A stretch of 64,000 nt of DNA from Novosphingobium sp. PhB57 (GTDB lineage: Bacteria; Pseudomonadota; Alphaproteobacteria; Sphingomonadales; Sphingomonadaceae): contig NZ_SMBO01000007.1 in assembly GCF_004342985.1 (NCBI RefSeq), positions 62,001 to 126,000 of the forward strand, read 5' to 3'. Within the stretch, counting starts at the first letter, position 1, and each line of letters starts with the position of its first letter. The notes under the pieces were generated by a model. The model ran no database searches. It was not told where the DNA came from and saw only the letters and a list, made by a program, of their open reading frames with translations. Shown here piece after piece: positions 1-8,770 of the stretch. Both the position numbers and the translations under genes were made by a program.

Positions 1-396
1 AACGGCGACGACACGATCTACGGCGACGATGGGCACGACTACCTCTACGGAGACGGCGGCGTGGACACGATCATGGGCGGCGCGGGCAACGACTGGATCT
101 TCGGCGGCACCGGCGCGGATCGTATCTATGGCGAAGCCGGCGCGGACACATTCGTGTTCGACGCCGCCGACCTTTCGGCCATGGATACGATCTACGACTT
201 CAATGCCGCCGACGGCGACCGGATCCTCATCACCGGCGCCGGGAACAGTGCCACGTTCGACATCGTCACCAGCGCCGGCAGCACTTATCTCGAGATGCAT
301 GACGAGGCCGGAGACCATCTCCTGGCCCGCCTGAAAGGCACCGGCATGGACGGCCTGCACATGGCCGACACTGACGCCGGCCTGCTCTGGGCCTGA
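1..396 (+). CDS. RTX calcium-binding repeat protein, C-terminal part
   Basis: Open reading frame that enters from the left edge and stops at TGA 394-396. The first ~45 residues are glycine/aspartate nonapeptides of the RTX type (NGDDTIYGD, GGAGNDWIFGG, GGTGADRIYGE). They are followed by the usual closing stretch (ADTFVFDAADLSAMDTIYDF) and a C-terminal tail rich in hydrophobic and acidic residues. In this family the repeats form a calcium-dependent beta-roll and the uncleaved C-terminus is the type I secretion signal, so the protein is probably exported. The N-terminal effector domain lies outside the window, so the activity is unknown. A strong terminator follows 58 bases after the stop. Confidence 0.85.
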   Translation, partial: NGDDTIYGDDGHDYLYGDGGVDTIMGGAGNDWIFGGTGADRIYGEAGADTFVFDAADLSAMDTIYDFNAADGDRILITGAGNSATFDIVTSAGSTYLEMHDEAGDHLLARLKGTGMDGLHMADTDAGLLWA

Positions 397-453
397 GAAT
401 CCGGCTGCCCTCTCGCGGCATCGCCCCGACGCTCCGGCTGGATGCAGCCAAGG

Positions 454-483
454 AAAAGGCCCCGACCGATCGGGGCCTTTTTT
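454..483 (+). terminator. Rho-independent terminator
   Basis: Perfect 12-bp stem (454-465 pairing with 470-481), 4-base loop CCGA, and a T run to 483. It ends transcription of the RTX gene entering from the left. The A-rich 5' side could make it work on the other strand too. Confidence 0.9.
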
Positions 484-882
484 CCGTTTCCGCAGAACAA
501 TCCTCGTCCGTATCGGACAGGCCGAAAGCTGTATCGCCTCACCCAAGCGCTTGAACAGGCCTATTTCCAGATTGTCAGGCACAGCATGATCCAAGCAATT
601 ATACTTAGTATTAGCTCCGCAACGAATTAATACTGCACCATCAGCGACGCCATGATGATTTATTCTATTGCCACTCCCTCGCGATACGGAGTATTCGTCT
701 GGCACGATAGAGAGTAGGTCGAATTGCTGTTCCAGATCCACCAAACGGGAATTGGGCAACAGGGGAACTTCGCCAAGTCTCTTGAGTGGGCGTGATTTGC
801 TGAAGAGATAATCGGGAAGCCGGCACAATCGTCGTCGAATTATCGCGATTCATGACTCAACGATTTTCGGAAGGAACATCCC
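484..882. other. Non-coding stretch, comparatively AT-rich
   Basis: About 400 bases without a convincing gene. The base composition is visibly lower in GC than the surroundings, especially 590-720. It presumably holds the promoter of the RTX gene at 883. A short inverted repeat, GATAC-GGA-GTATC-like, lies near 680-695, but no function can be assigned. No tRNA or transposase remnant was recognised. Confidence 0.5.
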
Positions 883-1428
883 GTGGCAATAATTGATGGA
901 TCTTCGATTGGTGATATCCTGTCGGGCACTTCGGCCAATGACGAAATCCTGTCCGGCCAGGGCAACGATACCGTGCACGGCAATGGCGGCAACGACATCA
1001 TCCAGGGCGGCGCGAACAGCGACAATCTCTATGGTGACGAGGGTGACGACATTCTCTGGGGCCAGGGTTCGCCGGATAAGCTGCGCGGCGGCGACGGCAA
1101 CGATACGCTCCACGGCGGCGGCGGCGACGATCGCCTTTATGGCGGCGCCGGAGACGACATCATCCAGGGTGGTGCCGACAACGACGTGCTCTATGGCGAC
1201 GACCCCAACGACCCGTCCGTAACCGGCTCCGACATCTTCCAGTTCGACAAGGACGATGGGTCGGACAAAGTGTTCGATTTCGAACAGGGCATCGACAAAG
1301 TCCAGCTGACGGACGGTGCCGGATATTCGATCTCGTTCTTTGGAGACAATACCATCCTGACCTACGGCAGCACTTCGGTAATGCTCTACGACGTCCACCT
1401 CGTCGATGCGGACATTCTCGTCGCCTGA
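883..1428 (+). CDS. Small stand-alone RTX calcium-binding protein
   Basis: 181 residues starting at GTG 883, with a GGAAGGA ribosome-binding site about 8 bases upstream. Apart from a short N-terminus (MAIIDGSSIGDILSG) the first ~105 residues are almost only RTX nonapeptides (GGNDIIQGG, GGDGNDTLHGG, GGAGDDIIQGG). A ~70-residue C-terminal segment (SDIFQFDKDDGSDKVFDFEQG) follows, typical of a type I secretion signal. There is no catalytic domain. It may be a secreted calcium-binding matrix or surface-layer component, or a scaffold partner of the RTX enzyme encoded downstream on the other strand; that role is inferred. It has its own upstream region and a downstream hairpin, so it looks monocistronic. 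Confidence 0.85.
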   Translation: MAIIDGSSIGDILSGTSANDEILSGQGNDTVHGNGGNDIIQGGANSDNLYGDEGDDILWGQGSPDKLRGGDGNDTLHGGGGDDRLYGGAGDDIIQGGADNDVLYGDDPNDPSVTGSDIFQFDKDDGSDKVFDFEQGIDKVQLTDGAGYSISFFGDNTILTYGSTSVMLYDVHLVDADILVA

Positions 1429-1438
1429 CACCCAAGGC

Positions 1439-1485
1439 ACACGACAAGCACCGGAGAAGGCCCATCCTTCTCCGGTTCTTCGTGT
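1439..1485 (+). terminator. Hairpin terminator after the small RTX gene
   Basis: 11-bp perfect stem (ACCGGAGAAGG at 1450-1460 pairing with 1466-1476), loop CCCAT, followed by TCTT. An outer 6-bp pairing (ACACGA 1439-1444 with TCGTGT 1480-1485) extends it. It starts about 10 bases after the stop of the RTX gene. Confidence 0.75.
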
Positions 1486-1643
1486 CCATAGGCCGGGGCG
1501 CGCGGCGCGCGCGAATGTCGCCCAACGGCGACCGTATCTCGGCGTTGTCCAAGCGCGGATGGGCAGTTCAAGGCTAGGACAGGAACGCAGTATGCCTTGG
1601 AGACACCGCCTGACACCACGGCAGTGAAATCCAGACCTGAACC

Positions 1644-1871
1644 TCAGATCAGGAGCGTCAGCAGGCAGCCCCAGGCCAAGGCGGAAAGACTTGCCGCCAC
1701 CGCCAGCCCCAGCATCGGTCGCCGCGGCCCCTCGCTTGCAAAGACATGCTCCAGTGCTGCCGTCGAACGACAGAGGCGCGCGCTTTCGCCGGGATCCCGT
1801 CCGCGATGCGCTGCCGCCCAGGGCGAAGATCGATGCACTGCCCCCTCCGGCACGGCGGCAGTCCGGTGCAT
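1644..1871 (-). CDS. Small protein with C-terminal membrane segment
   Basis: A 75-residue reading frame from ATG 1871, preceded by GGAGG with 5-base spacing, so the initiation signal is good. The N-terminal ~50 residues are polar and arginine-rich. The last ~22 residues (LGLAVAASLSALAWGCLLTL) form one hydrophobic segment ending at the C-terminus, as in a tail-anchored or very small membrane protein. It starts 43 bases after the stop of the glycosidase-RTX gene on the same strand and could be co-transcribed with it. I do not recognise a family. The frame could also be a chance product of GC-rich DNA. Confidence 0.42.
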   Translation of the reverse strand: MHRTAAVPEGAVHRSSPWAAAHRGRDPGESARLCRSTAALEHVFASEGPRRPMLGLAVAASLSALAWGCLLTLLI

Positions 1872-1914
1872 CCTGGCCTCCGCAAGGCCGTCGGTCGCCG
1901 CCGGGCGGCGCGGA

Positions 1915-4431
1915 TCAGAAAAGGATGACATCGGTCGCATCGATCATCGGCTTTCCGCGCAGACTGGCCAAGGCAACTGCAGAGGCCGCACCGTCGCCGT
2001 CCGCATCGTAGTAGAGCATGCCGATCGCGGGATCGTAGAACAGGTGCATGTCGGGTCTCGTCGCCTGATTTCCGATTCCAAAGCCCTCCACAACGCCCGC
2101 CGACCAGCCAGCGATGCCTGGGAAGGCATCCCGGTCGATGGCGATGCGGTCCACGCCATGGGTGAAATCCAGGATGACATCGGCGTTTCGGCCGGATTCC
2201 AGCACGTCGAACAGGAACACGTCCGCCCCTGCTCCGCCCTGCAACTTGTCCGCGCCGCCACCGCCCGAGATCACATTGGCACCGTCATTGCCATAGATGA
2301 TGTTCGGCAGCGCATTTCCGGTTCCGTCGATATCATCGGTGCCGGTCAGATAGAGATGCTCGATCCAGTCGCCCAGAACGAAGTCCACATCGGAACGGAC
2401 CGTATCGACGCCGTCTCCCGCGATGTGCTCGACAACCTGTTCCCGAACGTTGTCGACATAATACGTGTCGTCCCCGCTTCCGCCCTCCATGCGATCCGCC
2501 CCGTGCCCGCCGTCCAGACGATCCGCGCCGCTTCCGCCGATCAGGACGTCATCCCCATCGAGCCCCAGCAGACGGTCGTCTCCCGCGCCGCCCTCCAGGT
2601 GGTTGCCGTGAGCATCCCCCGAAAGGATGTCGTTGTAGCTGGAGCCAATCGCGTCGGACGCGCTCACGGCGACTTTCCTGCCATCGACCACCGCACTCGC
2701 CGCCGCCAGATCCAGCCGAACGCCTGCCTTGGCATTGCTCCAGTCCGCAGCAGGAACCTCGGCCATCGCCGCGAGCGCCGGCGCCTCGGAGAATATCTGG
2801 ATATGCCGCGCAGTGGCGTCGCCGGTCGCATTGGCACCCGACGATACTGTGAACTCCACCCGGTCGCCCGCCGCTAGCCTGACATGGTCGAGACTGAAGC
2901 TATAGCGATTGCCGTGGGCCGGATCGTAGACGTGCTGCTGCAGGGTCTGCAGATCATTGACGGTCACGGTGAGATAGATGCCATCCTTGGACTGGTCGCC
3001 CACGTCGTAGTCGCCCTTGATCGTGAAGAGACCGGCCACGGGAGACGTATATCGCTCCAGGACGGCATAGCGCGAGGCGGCACTGGTCCCGCCGGAAAAG
3101 TCCACGGGCGTCACGCTGGTCGCATTGACCTCCAGCGGGCGGAGCCATTGCGATCCCAGGTAGGGCGTCCAGGGTTCCCCGCTTTTCAAGCCTCCGCCCA
3201 TGGTCTGGAGAGCCGTCGTCTGCCCCGTTCCCGACCGGGTGAAGTAGGACCAGGGGCCTTCGAAACCGGCGCCGGCGGCATCCCTGTTGGTCACGTCGAA
3301 CTGGTCGAAACTGTCCGCGACGAGCGCCCCGGCATGAAAGGCCACCGATGCGGCCGAGATCGCGCCTTCGGACTTCAGGATGATCGGCTGATCTGCCGAA
3401 ATCCTTCCATCGAATTGGGCGATGCGGTTCCCCTCCAGATCGTAGGCGGCAACTTCCGGGGCCAGGGAAACCGAGCCGGTCTGCCCCCAGAGCACCGCCG
3501 CATTATCTCCGAAGGTATAGAAGTAAGTGAAATCATCGGTGGCCACTCGCGCGATCGTCGGGGCGCCTGCCAACAGGCCGTCGAGGAACTGGAAGGCCTC
3601 ACCGGCCGGCGTGGCTTGCCCCGCAGCCGTGTTCCACAACTCCATGTTCGGAAAATAGGATTGCCGCGCCAGGGCATACCAACTCGCGCTTTCGATCCCG
3701 GCCGCCCCCATGACGCTGAGCATCTTGGCCAGATAGGCGGGCGCCTCATCCAGGGAGGCAAAATTGCCGCCGAACTCGGTAACGCGGATCTCGATCCGAT
3801 TGCCAATCACGCCGCGCAGCACGCCGATCTGGTCGGCAAACTGTTCGGGCGGCGTCGTGTAGGGGTGGATCGATATCGCGTCGAGAAGATCCAGCGTCCC
3901 CAGCGCTTTGAGATCGGCAAAATAATCGACCGGAATGGAATGGGTTGCCCCGCCCACCATTTCCACCTCGATACCGGCCTTGCCAAGCGCGGTATCCACT
4001 GCGGAGACCAGTTTGGCATAGTAGTCATCACGCTCGGCGGCCGAAGCAGTAGCGATCGGGCCGGTAACGAACGAGTTCGAATTGTATTCGTTGCCGATCT
4101 CGATCGCGCCTACGCCGGGATAGTGCTTCAGAGTGGCGACGACGAAGTCGGCAAATGCCTGCCGGCCCGCATCGCTGTAGACGGTGAAACCCTTGTCATA
4201 GAGAGCATTGGCATGGGCGAAAGTCAGCGTGACGAAGAGCCCCTGTCCCAGCGCCCGATCGAGCCAGGCGGCCTGCGGCACCGTGAAGTCGTAGCGACCG
4301 GCCGCCGTCTCCACGCCGCCCCAGGGAATGCTGTCGCGAATGGCCTCGGCGCCAAGCGTTGCTGCGGCATCGAGCAGAGAGGGGCTCCAACCCTGGCTGA
4401 AATGGGTTTGCGCACCCAGAACGATAGTCAT
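1915..4431 (-). CDS. Secreted glycoside hydrolase fused to RTX repeats
   Basis: 838 residues. Residues 1-~285 resemble a clan-A (beta/alpha)8 glycosidase of the GH39/GH5 type: GNEY at 113-116 gives the likely acid/base E115 and TEFGG at 218-222 the likely nucleophile E219. Residues ~370-560 look like a beta-sandwich, possibly carbohydrate-binding, domain. Residues ~590-700 carry RTX nonapeptides (GGAGDDRLLG, GGSGADRLDGG, GGSGDDTYYVD), then a second short RTX block and a C-terminal secretion-signal-like tail. There is no N-terminal signal peptide, which fits type I secretion. The gene is divergent from the O-antigen polymerase-like and acyltransferase genes, so the substrate may be the cell's own exopolysaccharide. 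The substrate is inferred, not shown. Confidence 0.85.
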   Translation of the reverse strand: MTIVLGAQTHFSQGWSPSLLDAAATLGAEAIRDSIPWGGVETAAGRYDFTVPQAAWLDRALGQGLFVTLTFAHANALYDKGFTVYSDAGRQAFADFVVATLKHYPGVGAIEIGNEYNSNSFVTGPIATASAAERDDYYAKLVSAVDTALGKAGIEVEMVGGATHSIPVDYFADLKALGTLDLLDAISIHPYTTPPEQFADQIGVLRGVIGNRIEIRVTEFGGNFASLDEAPAYLAKMLSVMGAAGIESASWYALARQSYFPNMELWNTAAGQATPAGEAFQFLDGLLAGAPTIARVATDDFTYFYTFGDNAAVLWGQTGSVSLAPEVAAYDLEGNRIAQFDGRISADQPIILKSEGAISAASVAFHAGALVADSFDQFDVTNRDAAGAGFEGPWSYFTRSGTGQTTALQTMGGGLKSGEPWTPYLGSQWLRPLEVNATSVTPVDFSGGTSAASRYAVLERYTSPVAGLFTIKGDYDVGDQSKDGIYLTVTVNDLQTLQQHVYDPAHGNRYSFSLDHVRLAAGDRVEFTVSSGANATGDATARHIQIFSEAPALAAMAEVPAADWSNAKAGVRLDLAAASAVVDGRKVAVSASDAIGSSYNDILSGDAHGNHLEGGAGDDRLLGLDGDDVLIGGSGADRLDGGHGADRMEGGSGDDTYYVDNVREQVVEHIAGDGVDTVRSDVDFVLGDWIEHLYLTGTDDIDGTGNALPNIIYGNDGANVISGGGGADKLQGGAGADVFLFDVLESGRNADVILDFTHGVDRIAIDRDAFPGIAGWSAGVVEGFGIGNQATRPDMHLFYDPAIGMLYYDADGDGAASAVALASLRGKPMIDATDVILF

Positions 4432-4824
4432 GAAACGGCCTCGTGGAATGGTTTCGCTCCAGATGCGCCGCAGACAGTACCAATCGATGTAAGTGCATGG
4501 TTATCCGCCCGAACATCTCTCCTGACAGACTGTTCCTTACCCACCACGTATTGTTACTTATAGATACTGCGCCTTTCGCCGATTTGACGGTCGTTCTGCT
4601 GAAACAAAGATCGATAATGGCCATGCTTCCTGTTGAACTGCGGGCCGTTACGTCGATTTCGGAGATGTTCGCGCTGCAAGATCGGCCTCTGCACGACTAA
4701 GGTAACACCAGTTCGCGCTCGCAAGGGCGACGCTACCGGAGATCGACTTGATACCCGCCAGAGCCAGCAATGCTTCAGGAAGTGCACCGGGGCGTGGAAC
4801 CTTGGCGTCAGTTTCAGTCGCCTC
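4432..4824. other. Divergent intergenic region
   Basis: Roughly 390 bases between the starts of the minus-strand glycosidase-RTX gene and the plus-strand polymerase-like gene. It is relatively AT-rich around 4490-4620 and should contain both promoters. An open frame from 4633 could extend the polymerase N-terminus by 64 residues, but that extension is cysteine/arginine-rich, lacks hydrophobic character and looks non-coding. No clear operator was found. Confidence 0.5.
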
Positions 4825-6318
4825 ATGAACGCCCTTCCCATCGTCCTGTTCTGGCTCCTCATCTGTTGCGCCATCATCAGCCGGCCGCCTTTCGCGCTCT
4901 ACCTGTTCTTCGCCACGATGCCCTTCGGCGCCTGCGCCGCGATCCCGACCAACCTCACCGGCGGCCTGACATTCGTAGCGACACCGATCGTGGCGCTGAT
5001 TATCATCGGCAAGACCTTCCTCACTCGCGGCGGGCCTTCGTCTTTCCTCACGCTGGCGCTCCTGCCGGACCGGCTGCTGTGCCTTTTCGCCTTCTGGATC
5101 GTCGCCAGTGTCGCCACGCTGTTCATGCCGCACCTGTTCGCCGGAGACATCCTCGTCGTGCCGGTTCGCGGCGTTCTGAGCACGCCCGTGCCGCTGCATC
5201 CAACCACGCAGAACCTGTCGCAATGGGTCTACATGACCATCTCGGTCTTCACCGTCTTTGCCATGGCCAGACTGCTCCAGAATCCTGCGATGCGCCAGCA
5301 TGCCCTCCAGTCCATCTGCCTGGGCGCCGCAATGCTGATCGCGACGGGACTGCTCGACTTCGCAAGCCAATACCTGCCTCTCGCCGCGGTGCTCACGCCG
5401 TTTCGGACGGCTTCCTACGCCCTCGCGACCGAAGTGGAAGTGCTGGGCTCGAAGCGCGTGGTCGGCCTCATGCCGGAAGCCTCGGCCTTCGGAAATTACT
5501 GCCTAGGATTCCTCTGCGCCTTGCACTTCTACCGGCGCGCAATCCTGAGCCAGACGTTGCGCGACAGGATATGCCCCATACTGCTCGTCCTGCTGGTCGT
5601 CCTGTGCTGGCAGTCCAAGTCTTCCGCCGCCTATGTGGGGCTGGCAGTGTTCGCGGCGATGGCCGCACTGGAATGGCTGCTACGCGCCCATGCGCAAGGT
5701 CGGGGCGCGCATGTATACAGGCAAGGCCTGATGGGCGAATTGTCCGTTCTCGTCACGATACTGGTCGCGATAACCCTTGCGCTGCTGTTCAAACCGGGCT
5801 TGCTCGATCCGATACTGGCCTTGATCGACCGGATGGTTCTGCAGAAGACATCCTCCCTGTCGTACGAAGAACGCGGAATGTGGCGGGTGATCGCACTTTC
5901 CAGCCTGTTCGACAGCCATGGCTTCGGGATTGGCCTGGGGAGCACCCGCTCTTCCAGCAGCATCGTCGCGGTGTTGAGTGCAACGGGAATACTGGGCGGA
6001 ATTCTGTTCTACGCCTTCGCGGCGCAATCGTTCTTTCGATCCCCGCGATACGGGACCGTGGAATCCGAAATCATCATGTCGGCATTCCGGTTTTCCTATG
6101 TGCCGATGATCGTCGTATCGTTGATGATCGCTGACGCCAACTTCGAGCCTTTGACCGGGTTCGGGTTCGGCATCACCGCCGCCCTTGCCATCGCCCAGGC
6201 ACAGCGAAGGGGAATGGGCCATGTGCCGGAAGGGTCGCCCGCGCAGCCTCCCGCATCGCTCAGTGCTGCCTCGATGGATCAAGCGGCGCTTCTGCCGAGC
6301 GGAGCTGCAACCTCATGA
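4825..6318 (+). CDS. O-antigen polymerase/ligase-like membrane protein
   Basis: 497 residues from ATG 4825, chosen because the protein then begins directly with a membrane segment (MNALPIVLFWLLICCAIIS). At least 10 hydrophobic segments are seen, with a large hydrophilic loop in the C-terminal half that contains GFGIGLGSTRSSS. This is the layout of the Wzy/WaaL O-antigen polymerase and ligase superfamily, which joins lipid-linked oligosaccharides in the periplasm. The stop overlaps the start of the acyltransferase by 4 bases (ATGA), so the two are translationally coupled. Polymerase and ligase cannot be told apart from sequence by eye. No strong ribosome-binding site is visible, so the start is moderately certain. 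Confidence 0.8.
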   Translation: MNALPIVLFWLLICCAIISRPPFALYLFFATMPFGACAAIPTNLTGGLTFVATPIVALIIIGKTFLTRGGPSSFLTLALLPDRLLCLFAFWIVASVATLFMPHLFAGDILVVPVRGVLSTPVPLHPTTQNLSQWVYMTISVFTVFAMARLLQNPAMRQHALQSICLGAAMLIATGLLDFASQYLPLAAVLTPFRTASYALATEVEVLGSKRVVGLMPEASAFGNYCLGFLCALHFYRRAILSQTLRDRICPILLVLLVVLCWQSKSSAAYVGLAVFAAMAALEWLLRAHAQGRGAHVYRQGLMGELSVLVTILVAITLALLFKPGLLDPILALIDRMVLQKTSSLSYEERGMWRVIALSSLFDSHGFGIGLGSTRSSSSIVAVLSATGILGGILFYAFAAQSFFRSPRYGTVESEIIMSAFRFSYVPMIVVSLMIADANFEPLTGFGFGITAALAIAQAQRRGMGHVPEGSPAQPPASLSAASMDQAALLPSGAATS

Positions 6319-7475
6319 CCGCGGCGACGGCGTTGACCAACGCGCATGATCGATATGGTCTCCTGGATGAACTTCGCGGAATTGCGGCTCTTGTCGTCCT
6401 GCTCTTCCACATCGGGACGCGCATCGGTGCGCCGGTGGTCGCTGCCAACGGCTACCTTGCGGTCGACTTCTTCTTCATGCTGAGCGGCTTCGTCCTGGCG
6501 GAAGCCTATGGACGGCGGCTCACCGGCGAGATGACCTTCGCCGAATTTGCCATGCGGCGCATGGCTCGGATGATGCCGATCGTGGTTCTCGGCGTCTGCC
6601 TTGGGACGACTTACGCGCTCACCCGCTGGTACGCGGCGCCCTCCCGGTCGGACGACCTGCCGACGATCCTGGGAAGCGCCCTGCTCAATGGACTGCTGCT
6701 TCCGAAATGGTGGCGCGGATCGGCAACGGGCTGGGAAGTCTTTCCGATCAACGGCCCCCTCTGGTCGCTGTTCTTCGAAATCGTCATCAACCTGATATGG
6801 GCGACATGGCTGGTCGCCAGACGCCCCGGCACTTTGGCTTTGCTCGCGATCCTCAGCCTGGTCAGCCTCTGCCTGCTGGCGCGCCATCACGGGACAATGG
6901 ATCTCGGCTGGAGCGGGCCGACGCTGGCGGGCGGCATGGCGCGCGTATCGTTCGGTTTCCTGACCGGACTCCTGATCCACGCGGCGCGTGATCGGCTGCC
7001 CGTGCTGGGGCGAGGCGCTGCCACGATCGCGATCATGGTGACTGTGGCAGCGCTGGCCCTGCCAGTGAGCGATGTATCTTGGGTGGTTGCCATGACGGCC
7101 CTGGCACTGCCGGCCGCGCTGGTGCTGGCAGTATGCTCCGGCCGCCAGCGCATTGTGCCGGGCGCCCGGTTCCTCGGCACGATTTCCTACGCCGTCTACG
7201 GGCTGCACGTCCCCTTCCTGGCGCTCTATTCGGGCCTTTCCGAAAGATTGACCGGAAGAAGCGATGCCGGGTTCGAAGCCTACCTGATGGTTCCGGTCAT
7301 CCTGGGCGTGGCCGCCCTCGCCACCACTTTCTACGACCGCCCCGCCCAGCGCATTCTTCGCAAGGCCCTGGATGCGCGGTATCGGCAGCACGGCGTGGAA
7401 GTATCACTGGCGCGCAAATCGCCCGCAAATCCCGTGGGCGCGAGAGGACTCCGCCACGAAACCGCAGACTCGTGA
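6315..7475 (+). CDS. Acyltransferase family 3 membrane protein (OafA-like)
   Basis: 386 residues. The N-terminus has the family signature: LDELRGIAALVVLLFHIGTR, then VDFFFMLSGFVLAEAYGRR and an R-R pair in FAMRRMARMMP. About 10 membrane segments follow. Members acetylate or succinylate sugars of O-antigens and exopolysaccharides, taking the acyl group from the cytoplasmic side. Here it follows the polymerase-like gene with a 4-base overlap, so it probably decorates the same polymer. A hairpin terminator lies about 40 bases after the stop. Confidence 0.88.
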   Translation: MTAATALTNAHDRYGLLDELRGIAALVVLLFHIGTRIGAPVVAANGYLAVDFFFMLSGFVLAEAYGRRLTGEMTFAEFAMRRMARMMPIVVLGVCLGTTYALTRWYAAPSRSDDLPTILGSALLNGLLLPKWWRGSATGWEVFPINGPLWSLFFEIVINLIWATWLVARRPGTLALLAILSLVSLCLLARHHGTMDLGWSGPTLAGGMARVSFGFLTGLLIHAARDRLPVLGRGAATIAIMVTVAALALPVSDVSWVVAMTALALPAALVLAVCSGRQRIVPGARFLGTISYAVYGLHVPFLALYSGLSERLTGRSDAGFEAYLMVPVILGVAALATTFYDRPAQRILRKALDARYRQHGVEVSLARKSPANPVGARGLRHETADS

Positions 7476-7513
7476 ATGGGCACGACGAATCCTGGTGCGA
7501 CATGGTCGCATGC

Positions 7514-7545
7514 AAAACGGACCCGCGGGACTGCATCCGTTTTTC
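7514..7545 (+). terminator. Rho-independent terminator
   Basis: AAAACGGA (7514-7521) pairs with TCCGTTTT (7536-7543) around a 14-base loop that itself contains CCGCGG. A T run follows. It closes the polymerase/acyltransferase operon. Confidence 0.65.
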
Positions 7546-7753
7546 TCAAGTGCCGGATGTGTAGATGATCGGTCGTAGCAAGGTCTCGGCAATGCCCAGA
7601 TCGATCCTGGGCTCCGTTCCATCCAGCCTGAGAGCGCACATCCCCGGCCCCGCACTCTCAGGGAGAGCGGCCGGCCACTGGAAGGCTCTGACGCGCTCCG
7701 ATTTCGCGACCCCTGGCCCGGCAATTTTCGCCCCGCTTACCGGCGCCTCACAA

Positions 7754-8770
7754 CTATGCCGGGCCCGTGCTGCCACGCAGGATGAGTTCATGCGGCAGCA
7801 TCAGATGCGCGTGCTCGTCCCCCGCTTTCTGCCGGAACTGCGGGTTCACCAGAATATCGACGGCCGCTGCCGCCATCTCCGCCTTGGGCTGGCGGACGGT
7901 CGTGACTTGCGGCCAGGCCGCCCGGGAAGACGGCGCATCGTCGAAGCCGCAGACAGAGAGCCTTTCCGGCACGGCAATGCCATGCTTCATCGCGGTGATC
8001 AGCACCCCGAGCGCCATGTCGTCGTTCGAGGCGAATATCGCGGTGGGGCGTTCCGGCAGCGCCAGAAGGCGCTCACCCAGTTCCATGCCCGTGCGCGAAC
8101 TGAAGTCTCCGCGCACGATGCAGTCCTCATCGACCGTGACGCCCGCCGCGGCCATGGCCTTGCGGAAGCCCTCTTCACGCCGCGCCGAGGCGCTATGGCT
8201 GATCGGGCCCTGGACGAAACCGATCCGCCGATGGCCAAGGCCCAGCAGATATTCCGTCATCTCCTGCGCTGCACGGCGATCGTCCATGCGCACCGTTCCC
8301 GAAGCCGGCGGGGCGCTGCTGGGCGCGACAAGAACGGTGGGCAGGCCGGACTCGGCGAAAACGGCCATCAGCGCCGCTTCGTCACAGATCGGCGGGGCGA
8401 CGATCGCCCCGTCGAGCCGCAGCGCCGCGATACTGCCGCGAACCTGGCCCTCCCAATCGGGCGCCGTCAGATCGACCGGCTCCACCACCAGGTGGTAGCT
8501 GCGCTGCCGGCAGCCGATCAAGGCTCCGTGCTGAACGTCCGTGGCATAGCCCGAGACGGGATCGTCGATGAACAGGCCCAGCAAATAGGAACGCGAGCTG
8601 GACAGGCTGCGCGCAAAGGCATTGGGCCGATAGTCGAGTTCGGCCACGACTTTCTGCACCAGTTCCCGCACCTCGGGCCGCACATAGGCCTCGCCGTTGA
8701 TGACGCGGGACACCGTCTTGGGCGAGACGCCGGCCTTGGCCGCGACATCCTTGATCGTGACGATGCTCAA
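7754..8770 (-). CDS. LacI-family transcriptional regulator
   Basis: 338 residues if started at TTG 8770, which overlaps the stop of the upstream transporter gene (TTGA) and has GGGGAGG 7 bases upstream. An ATG at 8797 is the alternative. Residues 4-25 form the LacI helix-turn-helix (VTIKDVAAKAGVSPKTVSRV), the hinge contains YRPNAFARSL, and the remainder is a periplasmic-binding-protein-like sugar sensor. It forms an operon with the sugar transporter and is divergent from the receptor/halogenase/glycosidase operon. It probably represses both through the two identical palindromes at 10102 and 10146, releasing DNA when a sugar from the imported glycan binds. Confidence 0.92.
   Translation of the reverse strand: MSIVTIKDVAAKAGVSPKTVSRVINGEAYVRPEVRELVQKVVAELDYRPNAFARSLSSSRSYLLGLFIDDPVSGYATDVQHGALIGCRQRSYHLVVEPVDLTAPDWEGQVRGSIAALRLDGAIVAPPICDEAALMAVFAESGLPTVLVAPSSAPPASGTVRMDDRRAAQEMTEYLLGLGHRRIGFVQGPISHSASARREEGFRKAMAAAGVTVDEDCIVRGDFSSRTGMELGERLLALPERPTAIFASNDDMALGVLITAMKHGIAVPERLSVCGFDDAPSSRAAWPQVTTVRQPKAEMAAAAVDILVNPQFRQKAGDEHAHLMLPHELILRGSTGPA

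Noticed and set aside
680..696. GATAC-GGA-GTATTC inverted repeat resembling the CatR box
   Set aside because: The spacer is 3 bases instead of 7 and no aromatic genes are near, so similarity to ATAC-N7-GTAT is probably chance.
1597..4563. Two long plus-strand frames (426 and 559 codons) opposite the glycosidase-RTX gene
   Set aside because: The minus-strand protein has clear catalytic motifs and RTX repeats; the plus-strand products are low-complexity shadows.
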